The translations under genes and the position numbers were made by a program. Positions 1-10,440 of a stretch of 64,000 bases of DNA are shown piece by piece; position 1 is the first letter of the stretch, and every line of letters begins with the position of its first letter. This stretch comes from Eupeodes corollae (lineage: Eukaryota; Arthropoda; Insecta; Diptera; Syrphidae). The notes under the pieces were generated by a model, which saw only the letters and a list, made by a program, of their open reading frames with translations, did not search any database and had not been told where the DNA came from. The stretch spans positions 278,729,679 to 278,793,678 of the forward strand of contig NC_079147.1 of assembly GCF_945859685.1 (NCBI RefSeq), read 5' to 3'.

Positions 1-59
1 CACTGCATAAATCGTTTACTTCTTAACAGTCTTATTTTTTCAGGTTAAGAGTTAGAAGG

Positions 60-366
60 GTACGTACCCGTGGCATGATGGTTAGTGCGATGGACTGCCA
101 TGCAAGAGGTTTTGGGTTCGATCCCTGCCTATGCCACATAAAGTTTTTTTCACGGGTACTGCCTCTTGCGAGGAATTGACAAATTCTCCAAGAGTAATTC
201 TTGTCATGAAAAGTGCTTTCTCAAAATTTGCCGTGCGGATTCGGCTTTAGACTGTAGGTCCCTCCATCCCTGGCAACAGTACGCACCAGAGGAATGGTTG
301 AAAGTTGTCAGTCACTAGGCCCTAGTTCTCAAACGGACTGTTGCGTCTCCCAATTTATTTATTTAT
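60..366 (+). mobile_element. tRNA-derived SINE with target-site duplications
   Basis: A short interspersed element of about 307 bp. The head is tRNA-like: an A-box-like stretch TGGCATGATGG at 71-81 and an exact RNA polymerase III B box GGTTCGATCCC at 115-125, at normal tRNA spacing. A non-tRNA body follows, and the copy ends in a (TTTA)n tail at about 352-366. It is flanked by a 15-bp target-site duplication with one mismatch, TTAAGAGTTAGAAGG at 45-59 and TTAAGAGTTAGGAGG at 367-381, which fixes both ends. A diverged copy lies at about 63009-63294, so this is a family and not a tRNA gene. SINEs depend on the enzymes of a partner non-LTR element; the partner here is unknown. Confidence 0.85.
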
Positions 367-381
367 TTAAGAGTTAGGAGG

Positions 382-1189
382 TGTCCCTTGATCGAAGGGA
401 GGATTTCATGAGAATATCCTCTCTAATTAGCCTTGACATCGATCCAGTGGATATATCGAACTCCCTGGACAAAATATTTGGCTTACGAAGAGGACTTCTG
501 CTAATTTGTTCAGAAACAACAACTTACTTTCGCAATTGTTCGACCAACAAGACCACTTCTGGGTGTATTCTCTATTTCCGAAAGTTCATCAGAACGTTTT
601 ATAGCCCGAAAACAAACATTTTTCATATACCGTGTGTTTTCAGAAGCTCACAAATTTGATTTGAATTTTTTCCGTAAAGCCATTACCGCAACACGATTAT
701 TTTTGGAGCCCCACTCCATGTTAACTGATCGAAAGTTTGAACCAAACTAGATTTAAATGTGCTACGAAAAAAATGTTAAACGGGACTATTTCGTCTGAAA
801 GTAATGAGCAAGGACATTTAAAAGTTTGTAAAAGAACTTATGGCTAGACTAGGTCCATGTCTGCCAATGACAATATTAGTTGATAAGGAAAAAATGTTTG
901 ATCTGTTTTCCTCAACAACCCAAACTTGATAACAAGGCAATAATCCCAATTAAATTCATCTGCTTTTTCAACTTCAACACTAAACCGGGCCGCCATCCAG
1001 GAAGAAATCAGTTGCATCTCCCAAATTCAGAAAAAGTTTTTGATCAAAACGAGTGATAAGTTAAGTCTTTCAAAATGTTGACCTAGTTATTGCAGGGGAA
1101 TTCAAACATTTTATAGATCAGATTTAAGCTTGTAGAGTCTAAAAACAGCAACCTAAGTTCTCCAAACTAAAGAAAGTCTTTGAATTTGA
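382..1189. other. No recognisable feature
   Basis: About 800 bases of AT-rich sequence downstream of the SINE. Open frames are short and show no family motif I recognise. The last 100-150 bases may already belong to the 5' part of the non-LTR relic that follows. Confidence 0.5.
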
Positions 1190-2539
1190 AGGGATGGAAA
1201 AAAATAGAGGACATAGCCTAAAGAGGGCTAAAGCGGAAGACAAAATGTCAATACTAACGGAATTGTGTTGTGTTGGTGTAATCTGGCATATGGAATTTAA
1301 TTTGAGAAGATTGCTATAAAGGTTTATATGTCACAAACCAAAACTTATAATCTATTGATTACAGGTGACATGAATGCTAGAGTGGGTACATTACGGAAGG
1401 TGGAGAACGAAAGGACATAATTTGTAAGACAACACAAAGACAGTCATAGACAATGGACTGTCAGGAGATAAATGGAATTTTAATATCAGGAATTTTAAGG
1501 AAGTACCATATTTACATAATACCAATGGTCATTTTGTTAACATCTAATCGACTGATAATGAGGAAAGTGTGAATCTAAGCTAGTTTACGAAGCTGTCCTT
1601 GAATGCCTCAAGAACAAATAGGATAGGATTTTTAGAACAAATGAATGTTACGAACTGGAAAATATCAGTGAATGTATTAAAAAGTGGCGCTGTAACTCAA
1701 TAGAGTGAGATGCAGTGATGTGTTTAATGAACCTTGGTTTGATTCTGAATACACGTTAACAAGAAAACATTCCTACGTATGGCTTAAGCGATATAGGCAA
1801 ACCTATGAAGATTATATGAAGCAGACATTTCTCGAACAGAACCGGAAGTTTAAGAAACTGTGCAAGGAGAAAAAGGTAATATATTATAAGAATCTTATGA
1901 AACACTTAGAAAGAACAGCAGACTAGAAGGGTTTACACCATAAACATCAATCTCAGTAGTACTACTCAACCAATTTGATGTACGAGGTTATACAATACAA
2001 TTTACGTCACCTACTTTCGAAAACTCAATTTAAGATGAAACTATCTTAAATTATGAGGTTTATGTATCCATTAAACGTCTTAAAAATGGTAAAGCTGCTG
2101 TTTCGGATGGCATTCATGGGGATTTTTTATATAAACAGCTCCGATAACATATGAAAAGTTTAAGGAAGCCTCGATGGTTCATGGAGTCGCAGACATTTCT
2201 GAAGGAATCTCAAGTTAGTTCAATCCCAGGATATTACACAGTATCTTTCTTCTCAGAAGCATTGTCAATTACTTTTTAAACCAAATTAAAAACTATATGT
2301 TAAAAAATAGAACGGAACTCATTGGTGCACAAGTCATATGGAATGGGGATGTCATTCAAGTTTGGATGGGTTTTGCAGAACCTAAATCTGAGAACTTAAG
2401 CACCTGTGTGGGATGAAGAAAACATTAAGGAACCAACAGGAGTAAGGCGAAGTTGTATGTTTAACCCGCGCATATTTAAACTTTTCATTGATGATATCAC
2501 CGATTTCTTGTCAGTCGGGTTGGAATATGCTGGATTTCT
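1190..2539 (+). mobile_element. Non-LTR retrotransposon relic, family A (endonuclease to RT)
   Basis: Decayed ORF2 of an APE-type non-LTR retrotransposon, readable only by switching frames. An endonuclease motif reads GDMNARVGT at about 1364-1390. The connecting region has a protein-like stretch starting NEPWFDSEY near 1725. The reverse transcriptase entry motif reads LKNGKAAVSDGIHGDF near 2078-2130, and GVRRSCMFNPRIFKLFIDDI near 2440-2499 corresponds to the usual GVRQGC-LSP-LFN-DI motif. The sequence runs into the assembly gap before the YADD box. Stops and frameshifts throughout show it is dead. Similar reverse transcriptase relics lie at 46690-47877 and 52673-53700. The clade is not resolved. 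Confidence 0.7.
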
Positions 2540-2739
2540 NNNNNNNNNNNNNNNNNNNNNNNNNNNNNNNNNNNNNNNNNNNNNNNNNNNNNNNNNNNNN
2601 NNNNNNNNNNNNNNNNNNNNNNNNNNNNNNNNNNNNNNNNNNNNNNNNNNNNNNNNNNNNNNNNNNNNNNNNNNNNNNNNNNNNNNNNNNNNNNNNNNNN
2701 NNNNNNNNNNNNNNNNNNNNNNNNNNNNNNNNNNNNNNN
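2540..2739. other. Assembly gap, 200 N
   Basis: Exactly 200 N, a conventional placeholder length. Family A reverse transcriptase stops at the left edge, and Helitron sequence just before the helicase domain begins at the right edge. The real distance and even adjacency are uncertain. Confidence 0.98.
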
Positions 2740-4777
2740 AGGTCGATTATATACAATTCATCCAAAGCAACGCGAATGTTTTTTTTGCATTTATTACTGG
2801 TTAACGTCCCCGGACCGACGTCCTTCCAATATTTGCGAAAAGTCAATGGTACTTCATACGACTCTTTCTTCGATGCGTGTCGTGAGTTACATTTATTGGA
2901 GAATGATAACCATTGGGATCTCACACTTGCAGATGCAGCACTGAGCTCATCTCCACAACAAATTCGTCAATTATTTTCAATAATATTGACAACGTGTTTT
3001 CCGTCTGATGCATCTGCTCTGTGGAACAAATATAAAGACTCAATGAGTGAGGATATTTTACATCGGACTAGAATTATTAATCAAAATCTTAATATTAAAT
3101 TCTCCGCCGAAATATACAACGAGTCATTAATAATGATTGAGGATATTTGTATTCTTATTTCAAACATGCCGCTCATCCATTTTGGAATGCCAGCGCCGAA
3201 TCGCTCAGCAGTAGACATCGTCAACAGCGATGTTCAACGTGAACACCAGTTCGATAAGACTTCTTTGGCTACTTTTGTTGCGGAAAATGAACAATTGCTT
3301 ACTGCTGAACAACGAAATGTATATGATCAAATTAACGTTTCAATATGCAGCACAACAAGGTGGATTCTTTTTTTAGATGCTCCAATTGCCACTGGTAAAA
3401 CATTTCTTATCGCACTGATACTTGCGCGGATTCGATCTCAAAATCATATTGCATTGGCTATTGCTTCATCAGGTATTGCAGCAACGTTACTTGATGGTGG
3501 ACGGTCTGCGCATTCAGCATTTAAATTACGTTTGAACGTTAATACAAATCCCGAAGCAATGTGTAAGATAAAGAAGCATTCAGGCATGGCTAAAGTTTTG
3601 AGAAAATGTAAAATTATTATCTGGGATAAATGTACAATGACCCACAAGCATTCGCTTGAAGCTCTCGACAGGTCCTTAAAGAATCTTATCTATGGCCAAG
3701 TGTCAGAAATTTATGCCTTCCTATTAATATGCGCGTTCGACTTCAAAATGATCCATTAGCGTCAGGATTCTCTTAACAATGGTTAGACATTGGCAACGGT
3801 AAAATGCAATTGTATGAAGATACACAATATATTCGACTTCCAGAGAATTTTTGCAACATGGTGGCTACCAAAGATGAGTTAATAACAAGTATCTTTCCAG
3901 ATTTAAGACATAATTATACTAATCATGAATGGCTGCGAGAGTGAGCTATTTTAGCCGCAAAAAAATTAGATGTTGACGCCATCAATTTTAAAATACAACA
4001 GTCATTGCCTGGTGATGAAATTGCATTTAAATCGATTGCCACTATTGTTGATCCTGACGAAGTTGTCAACTATCCTGAAGAGTTTCTAAATTCACTAGAT
4101 TTATCTGGAATGCCACCACATAATTTGCTACTGAAAATTGGCTCACCTATAATTTTGCTTCGAAATTTTAATGCCCCAAAATTGTGTAATGGCACGTGAT
4201 TAGTTGTAAAAAAATCATGGGCAACATTCTTGAAGCCACTATTTTGAGTGGAAAATTTCAAGGTGAAGTTGTACTTTTACCACGGATCCCAATGATTCCT
4301 TCAGATTCGCCTATACCATTTAAACGTTTACAATTTTCAATCCGCTTGGCATATGGTATGACTATAAATAAGTCACAAGGCCAACAATGACAATTTGTGA
4401 CTTAGATTTAGAAAACCCATGTTTTTCTCACGGCCTAATATATGTTGAGTGTTCCAGAGTTGGAAAACCATCGAATTTATTTATTTATACACCTCAGGGT
4501 TTAACCAAAAATATTGTACATCCAATGGCATTATGATAAATTAAGTTTTTGTAAATAAAAAAATATATTTTTTAAATAAAAAAGCTTACATTCATTTTTA
4601 CCTTTAATTAAAACAAGTTGAAGATTTCATTACACATACTCACACGCTATCGATTAGTCTAATTTTAATAAATTTACATGTAATGACGTTAGATATTGTG
4701 ATAACATTTATTAAAAAAAGTTTGAAATTTCCAAATTAAAGACGTGTAGACAGGACAACGTCTGTCGGGTCCGCTAG
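2740..4777 (+). mobile_element. Helitron, 3' (helicase) half
   Basis: The downstream half of an autonomous-type Helitron, a rolling-circle transposon encoding a Rep-helicase. The 3' terminus is canonical: a hairpin with arms GGAC (4753-4756) and GTCC (4769-4772) lies just before the terminal CTAG at 4774-4777, followed by a host T at 4778. The 5' end and Rep domain fall in or beyond the assembly gap and are not visible. The helicase coding region is broken (see the pseudogene entry). A separate, minus-strand Helitron lies at 38189-40103. Confidence 0.85.
2741..4529 (+). pseudogene. Helitron Pif1-family helicase pseudogene
   Basis: Remnant of the helicase domain of a Helitron Rep-helicase, which unwinds DNA during rolling-circle transposition. 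One frame is open from the gap to 3759, covering the pre-helicase region and the first motifs. The P-loop, normally GGTGKT, reads IATGKTF (about 3385-3405). The DE-box, normally IIWDE, reads IIWDK (about 3614-3628). SSGIAATLLDGGRSAHS (about 3466-3516) matches the family's third conserved block. A deletion after 3690 removes the SGDFRQ-like block. Later parts shift frame: INKSQGQQ at 4367-4390 and CSRVGKP near 4450-4470 are the C-terminal motifs. Loss of both nucleotide-binding motifs means no ATPase activity. Family assignment is secure. Confidence 0.85.
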
Positions 4778-7700
4778 TATATATATTAACCCAAAAAAAT
4801 CTTCATATTAATCCAAAAATTGAGCTACGATTTGACTTAAAATTACAATTAAGCAACGCATGATGGGTCATCTACCACATCTTCCTTCAAAATAAACAGA
4901 ATTTTCAAAATCATTGAACCAACATTGATGTACCTAACTGCTCTTTTCTTTGTGATCATTAAGCATTATTAAAGTCAACCTCAAAAAAGCAATAAAGACT
5001 GCCCTAATACGTACTTTTAGTCTATTGGTATGTTCATTGTTCATATATTTCAAAAGGTCCTTACACTCTTAACTTGTATAAAAATTGTTTTTCTTCAAAG
5101 GAGCTTAACATACCTTATACCTTGTCTCTTGTCTATATATATTTTTATTTCCAATCATTTGAATTGGATGAAAGACTGACGAAAAAAAAACGAAAAAAAA
5201 CTTTTTAAGTCCCACTGACAACCGAAAATCCCCCGAATGGTTTTAAGACTCAAAGTCCAAAGTTAACTCGCACGTATTTACTTAAATCAGCTATCATTGG
5301 TCTCGAACAACTCTTGAAAGGGGTGTTGCTTGAATTTTATTAGATCAAGAAGGAATCCCTAAAGAAGATCCATTGAAAGATGTAGATGGGAGAACCATGA
5401 GGGCAGCAGTAGTACCTACTAGAAGAAGAAGAAAAAAAAGAAAAAACAAACGAAAACCTGTCGAAATAGAGAGGAGAAACCGACAATTAACATCACCTTT
5501 TGAAAAGTTTCCTATCGGAACCCAAAAAAAAAAGAAAAAATATAACATCATGGCACCAGGAATGTTTGCTTATCCAAACGTAAATAGCTCAAGGGATTGA
5601 AAGTTCTTCGATGATTTTCGCTTTGACTGTCTTTTCCGGTTTCTGGCTCCTTGACGATGTTGTTGGGTTGGTCTGGTCCTGCTTCGATGGCAGGCAAAGC
5701 CAAAGCAGCCAAGGCTTGGGCTATGTCAGAACAGGAGTCGTATTTGGTTTTAGTGTGGTTTTCATTTCTATAGAGATGACATTCCTACTTCAGCTTTTTG
5801 GATTCACCACTCTTACCACTCACTATCCCGACTATATACCGTCTATCGACTTTACCATCATGACCCTAGGCAGCTCTCTTCTCTTGTCTTGTCTTGACTT
5901 GTCTTGGCGTAACGTTTTCTATACATTGTTGTATTATAGAGGTTACTTTATGTTTATTTTTTTTTTTATTTTGCTGGTCCTGGTATTGAAAGAAAATGTC
6001 AGGGTTTTTAATTGACTCTGGGAATATATTCGTAGGTAAAAGGCACTCTCCTCTAATATGACTGTGACTGTCTGTTGAGTTAGTGTGGTTTCAAGTTGTA
6101 TAGTATTGATGGGGACGTTTGGTTAACGGTAAGCATAAAAGACAGTCATATGCTTGATATCGGATTAAGGACTAAAATTGAAGGTACCAGTAGGAGTGTT
6201 TGCGACAAGCGAATAGTCTTTCAAGTCAAGTTTTCTTTTTTTGTATAGTTTGTAGAGGTACCAACATACAAGTCTCTCGTTCTCTAAATAGAATGATTGA
6301 TTTTTGGTTTTATTTCGTATACTTGCTGTGAAACAAGACGTATTGATTTTGTTGAAAATTCAAAACCGTAACAGGTGCTTTTGGTTACTCTATTTTTAGA
6401 ACTGGAAATTTGATGTTATCAATTTGTAAATTTATGAACATGCAACATGTGTAAGAGAATGCATTGAATGCATCAGGAAAAACGACTTTGAAGAGTGGGA
6501 AGAGTTTTGTTCAAAGATAATAATGTTTGTGTAGTCATTACATTTCGGCTTGAGAGACAACTTCTTAGCTTATAGTTAAATTTGAATAAGCAAACAGGGC
6601 AACGTGGAGTAGTTGTGGTCATAATAAGTCTTGAACTTTCAATATTTATACATAGTTAAAAATTTGTATAAAAGAAAATAATGTTCATTACGCTAAATTT
6701 TTAATTAAATCACATACAAAATTAAATTTGTTGAACACTTTAACAAAATTGCAATTTCGAAGGACTTTTCTTTTTGATGAATTTGATAACATGAGACATT
6801 ATATATTATGTTGTTCTACAAATTTCGAAAATGGTGGCGTTATAGATATGAAGCTCATATTTTTGTTTGTGCCTGTTAAAAATAGGAGAGATCAGATATA
6901 ATGTATCCCCAAGAATGATTTTTTTTTGGTAATTCAAATATTTATTTGTCTTCAATCAAAACGTTCTTGTTTAATTAAATAAAAGGGGTGATGATGTTTT
7001 GGTGCAGATTTTGTCTAAGACAAGCAAAAAAAAAACTGTCAAATAAGTTAATGGGGCCATTACATAATATCGAATGAATACAAATCTCTGATAAAGAAAT
7101 CACGAAACAAAAATATGAAGCAATTGTTTGAAGTGTCTGTTTTTATGAAGATAATCCCCCCTGATGACAATTTTTTTACTCTTCTTTCGAAGAGTCCAAT
7201 ACTCCAATTTCATTAGTCTTCTATGCCACGACAACAAACCAAGGAAGAATTAAGAATATAGTTTTGTAGATTTGATGACCAAGAAATTGAAATCTGAAAA
7301 CTTATTGAACTGAAATGTTCTTAAAATTTGTTGGCTTGGCTAATTACAATATATATTTTTGTCGTCTACTTTATAAATTCAACTTAAAAATAAGATGAGT
7401 AAAGTTTAAAAATTTCTAAAATTATTTTCAAGCTTTTAATACTAATACATTTTTCAATCATTAAAAACATGCATTTCTTTTTAAATTTTTTGCATTTTTT
7501 TTTATTAAACTTGAGTTTACTGAAAAATTGTACGAGTATAAAAGTAAATGTATTAGGTCGTAAAATAACAAAAAGTAACTTAAAGATTTCTCAGATTGTA
7601 AAAATTCTATGTTTTTTTTAATTTAAATTTACATACGTCATGTTCAAAAAATATTTTGAGTTCTTTTAATATATTTTAAACAGATTAAAAACTTAAAATA

Positions 7701-7959
7701 AATGTTTTCCAATAAAATGCCAATTTCTACGGAAATTCTGGTCATGTCTAGTAATTTTTCTAAGGATGTTTTGGTTAAATACCAAGAAATGCTTGAGACA
7801 AGGATATTGATCTTTTTGTTGAATTTAAAAGAAATATCTGGTTATCCATTTTACTGTTAAAAATATAGGGCTGGAATTTGAAATTTGTCAAACTAAGTTG
7901 TAAAACTATTTTTTTATTAAGTTGAAGGTCTGAACTTGATTGGAAAGAATTAAATTAAC
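4778..7959. other. No recognisable element; possible host non-coding DNA
   Basis: About 3.2 kb in which I see no transposon coding motif. A purine-rich stretch lies at 5415-5550, and an imperfect TCTTG simple repeat at about 5880-5907. A 134-codon hydrophobic open frame at 5611-6015 on the plus strand has no recognisable domain and could be chance. From about 7400 the sequence becomes very AT-rich and grades into the satellite-bearing repeat that follows. Confidence 0.4.
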
Positions 7960-8500
7960 GGATTTCTTTTAAAACAAAAAAACTAAAAAAAAATATTATT
8001 TGTGGCCTCGAAAATTTTACGAACAAAAAATGATTTTATCTCCAAAATAATTGCAACTAAAATAAGGTAAAATTTTAAGAAAAATTAAATTGACACTTTT
8101 TTTTTATAAAAAATAAAAACCTAAAGCAAAATGAATAAAAGTTGGTTAACATTAATTTCCGACTAAAATATCTTTTCAAAAATGTGAGATTATGCCTTCA
8201 AATTAATTTTATCTCGAAAGAAATATTGTTAACATTTGGTAAAATTTTGACAGAAAATTAATGCACAGTTTTTTTTACAAAAAGTAATAAAGCTAAAACA
8301 AAATAAATAAAAGTGGCTAAAAATTTATTGGTGATTCAAATATTTAAAATTATGGCCTTAAACTGATTTTATCTTATAAGAATTACATTCGTTAATATTT
8401 TGCGAAAAATTGAATTGATTGTTTTTTTTTTTACAAAAAAATAATATAAAATATCAATTCAAAAATTTAAAATATTGGCTTAAAATTTTATTTAATAATT
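7960..8500 (+). repeat. Helentron-like satellite-bearing repeat, copy 1 (degraded)
   Basis: An old partial copy of the repeat described at 12701-13920. About three internal units can be followed, each with the order 'gtaaaa-ttgattt-cgactcaaatatcttttcaaa', 'ttggcttcaaact-attttat', 'gaaatattgtt' and 'gaattgacagttttt', all with many substitutions. The 5' palindrome and 3' end are not seen. The poly(A) end of the minus-strand CR1-like element abuts it at about 8508. Confidence 0.6.
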
Positions 8501-8599
8501 TTCATTTTTTTTTTTTTTTTTTTTAATATTCAGAATCACTCAAGGGGTTATTAGTACCCTTTATATGTTTATATTTAAACACAGTGCGAGCGTTAGGAA

Positions 8600-10375
8600 A
8601 ATAGGGAAGGATTTAAAAGGAGATACCGGTGCACATTGGTCTTAAAGTTCTGAACTTCAAAATGGGAGGGAAAAACAGAGTTGACCAAAGCATTCCACAT
8701 TCTCGATGTGCGATTTAAGAAAGAATCTCTGTACTTGACAGTACGCCCGACATTGAGCTCAAGGGTAAACTAATGAGCATTCCTAGAAGTGCGAGTATTA
8801 CGGCTGAATTTTTTAAGGGGTTGAATGCAACTGGCTAATTCGACAGAACATTGTTTGTAAAAATATCTATAAAATAACGATGTAAATGTTTCGATTACAG
8901 TTCTGTCGCCTATCATTTTTAAAGCCCTTTATTGAATTCTATCCAAGAGATTTAAACTTGTTTTGGGGGCACCTGCCCAGATATGCGAATTATATTCAAG
9001 CTTTGGACGGATAAAAGCTTTGTAGATTATAGCCAGATCAGAAGGGGTGAAACATTTCTTGCATCTTCGGAGAAATCCTAAGCACTTGGCATCATTTTTG
9101 GCTATATCGAATATGTGTTCATTCCATAAGAGGTGATCTATGATATTCATACCGAGTACTGAAAGTTGAATAGTTTCCTGGATGCAAGTGCCGCTCATGG
9201 ATAGCGTCATCGGGGGTGGCTTACGCTTTAATGACAGGAAACAGCATTGAGTTTTCGAAGCATTCAATTCTACACGGTTTTTGATTCCCCATTGGACAAT
9301 GCTGTCAAGATCAGAATTTAATCCACATCCGAAGGACAAGGATATGAATCTAGAAACTAATATGAAAAGCTGAGGGTACTGTCATCGGCGAAACAGTTTA
9401 ATTAGAAACAGTTTAATTAGAAGTGACGGACAAAAGATCGTTTATGAATACAAGGAAGAGAGTCGGAGACAAAACGGAGCCCTGGGGTACACCAGCATTT
9501 ATTTTATGAATTTTAGACTTGAAACCATCCAATACAACTTGTATTGAACGGTTAGAAAGGTTATTTCTAATTCAACGAAGAAGAGAATCATCAATACCAA
9601 AAGCACGCATTTTCAATAAGAGAGCTTGGTGCCAAACTCTATCAAATGCTTTTGAAATATCAAGTGCAATAATCTTACTTTCTCCAAAACGATGTAAAGA
9701 TTTGTTCCACTGTTCGGTGAGATGAACCATGAGATCACCATTGGACCTATTGCTACGAAAGCCATACTGTCGGTCATTAAAAAGCTTCCGTTCTTCAAGA
9801 TATTTCTTAAGCTGAAAATTAATCAGCGTTTCCATGACCTTAGAAAGAAGAGACGTTAGTGCAATTGGACGATAGTTTGAGGGAGAGGAGGATTCGCCTT
9901 TTTTAGGGACAGGCTGGACAAATGCAGTTTTCCATCCACTCGGGAAGAGACCTGTAGAATAAGACTCCAACGCACTTTTTTTTTAATTCATTCTTAAACC
10001 TAAATTCATAAAACTAGCCTAGTTATCCATAACTTACAACTAACTTATCGGTCCCATACGGACACTCTAAGTTAAACTATAACACTAACTACTAATGCTT
10101 TCGGCCCTAAAATCTATTTTACTTCAATTTAAATTTATTTATTAGAAAATATTGAGAAAAAAACTAATATCAAGATCCTTTTTTATTTTTACTTAAAAAC
10201 TAATTAAAATAAGGTCCTTAGTATAAAACTTTACGCTTAACTTAAACTACCTATTCTACCTATTTACTACTTAAAACTAGAACAACCACAGCAGCAAATC
10301 TAACGTTTTTTGTTACAGTCCAACGCACTTAACATCATGCCACAGGCATAACTAAATATTGTTATTAGGAATTTA
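8600..10375 (-). pseudogene. CR1/Jockey-like reverse transcriptase pseudogene
   Basis: Reverse transcriptase with C-terminal extension of an APE-type element. Motifs in order on the minus strand are FPSGWKTAFVQPVPKKGE (about 9940-9890), NYRPIALTSLLSKVMETL (about 9880-9826), LDISKAFDRVWH (about 9670-9630), AGVPQGSVLSPTLF (about 9490-9450), CFADDSTLSFS with the catalytic FADD (about 9396-9364), and ASKTQCCFL (about 9265-9235). The C-terminal region includes EYNSHIWAG near 8990 and further matching sequence to about 8600. A 15-bp tandem duplication, AAACAGTTTAATTAG twice at 9391-9420, sits next to FADD and brings stops. Frameshifts, stops and the insertion at 9978-10318 make it dead. Confidence 0.8.
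9978..10318 (-). mobile_element. 341-bp non-autonomous retroposed insertion with 12-bp TSD
   Basis: A sequence inserted into the minus-strand reverse transcriptase. It is bracketed by a perfect 12-bp direct repeat TCCAACGCACTT at 9966-9977 and 10319-10330. The left end is a T run, so read on the minus strand the element ends in an A tail, as expected of target-primed reverse transcription. Removing it and one repeat restores the reverse transcriptase reading frame across the junction. There is no clear tRNA-like promoter and no coding capacity, so it is either a SINE of uncertain origin or the 3' end of a longer element. It is unlike the SINE at 60-366. Confidence 0.75.
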
Positions 10376-10440
10376 ATCAATTACAAAAAAGCACCAAAAA
10401 TTGTTTAAAATGGTTTGTCAGGCAAACACATTGAAACAAT

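Larger units (their letters stand above)
8509..10440 (-). mobile_element. CR1/Jockey-like non-LTR retrotransposon, 5'-truncated
   Basis: A minus-strand non-LTR element identified by its reverse transcriptase (see the pseudogene entry). On the plus strand it begins with a T run at about 8509-8523, which is the poly(A) tail of the minus-strand element, so its 3' end is at the left. Coding similarity runs right to about 10370; the endonuclease is not visible, and 5' truncation is normal for these elements. A 341-bp element is inserted at 9978-10318. A second minus-strand fragment of a similar element lies at 18448-18830. Confidence 0.8.

Noticed and set aside
64..137. Possible tRNA gene (A-box-like and B-box sequences)
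   Set aside because: The body continues into a SINE with a TTTA tail and target duplications, and a second copy exists at 63009-63294, so it is a retroposed element.
5373..5600. Basic 75-codon frame as a nuclear protein
   Set aside because: Basic residues come from a purine-rich AAGAAGAAG/AAAAAG tract; no family match.
5611..6015. 134-codon hydrophobic open frame as a membrane protein gene
   Set aside because: No known domain, no splice or promoter signals that I can defend, and T-rich codons naturally give hydrophobic residues. Mentioned only as an open frame.
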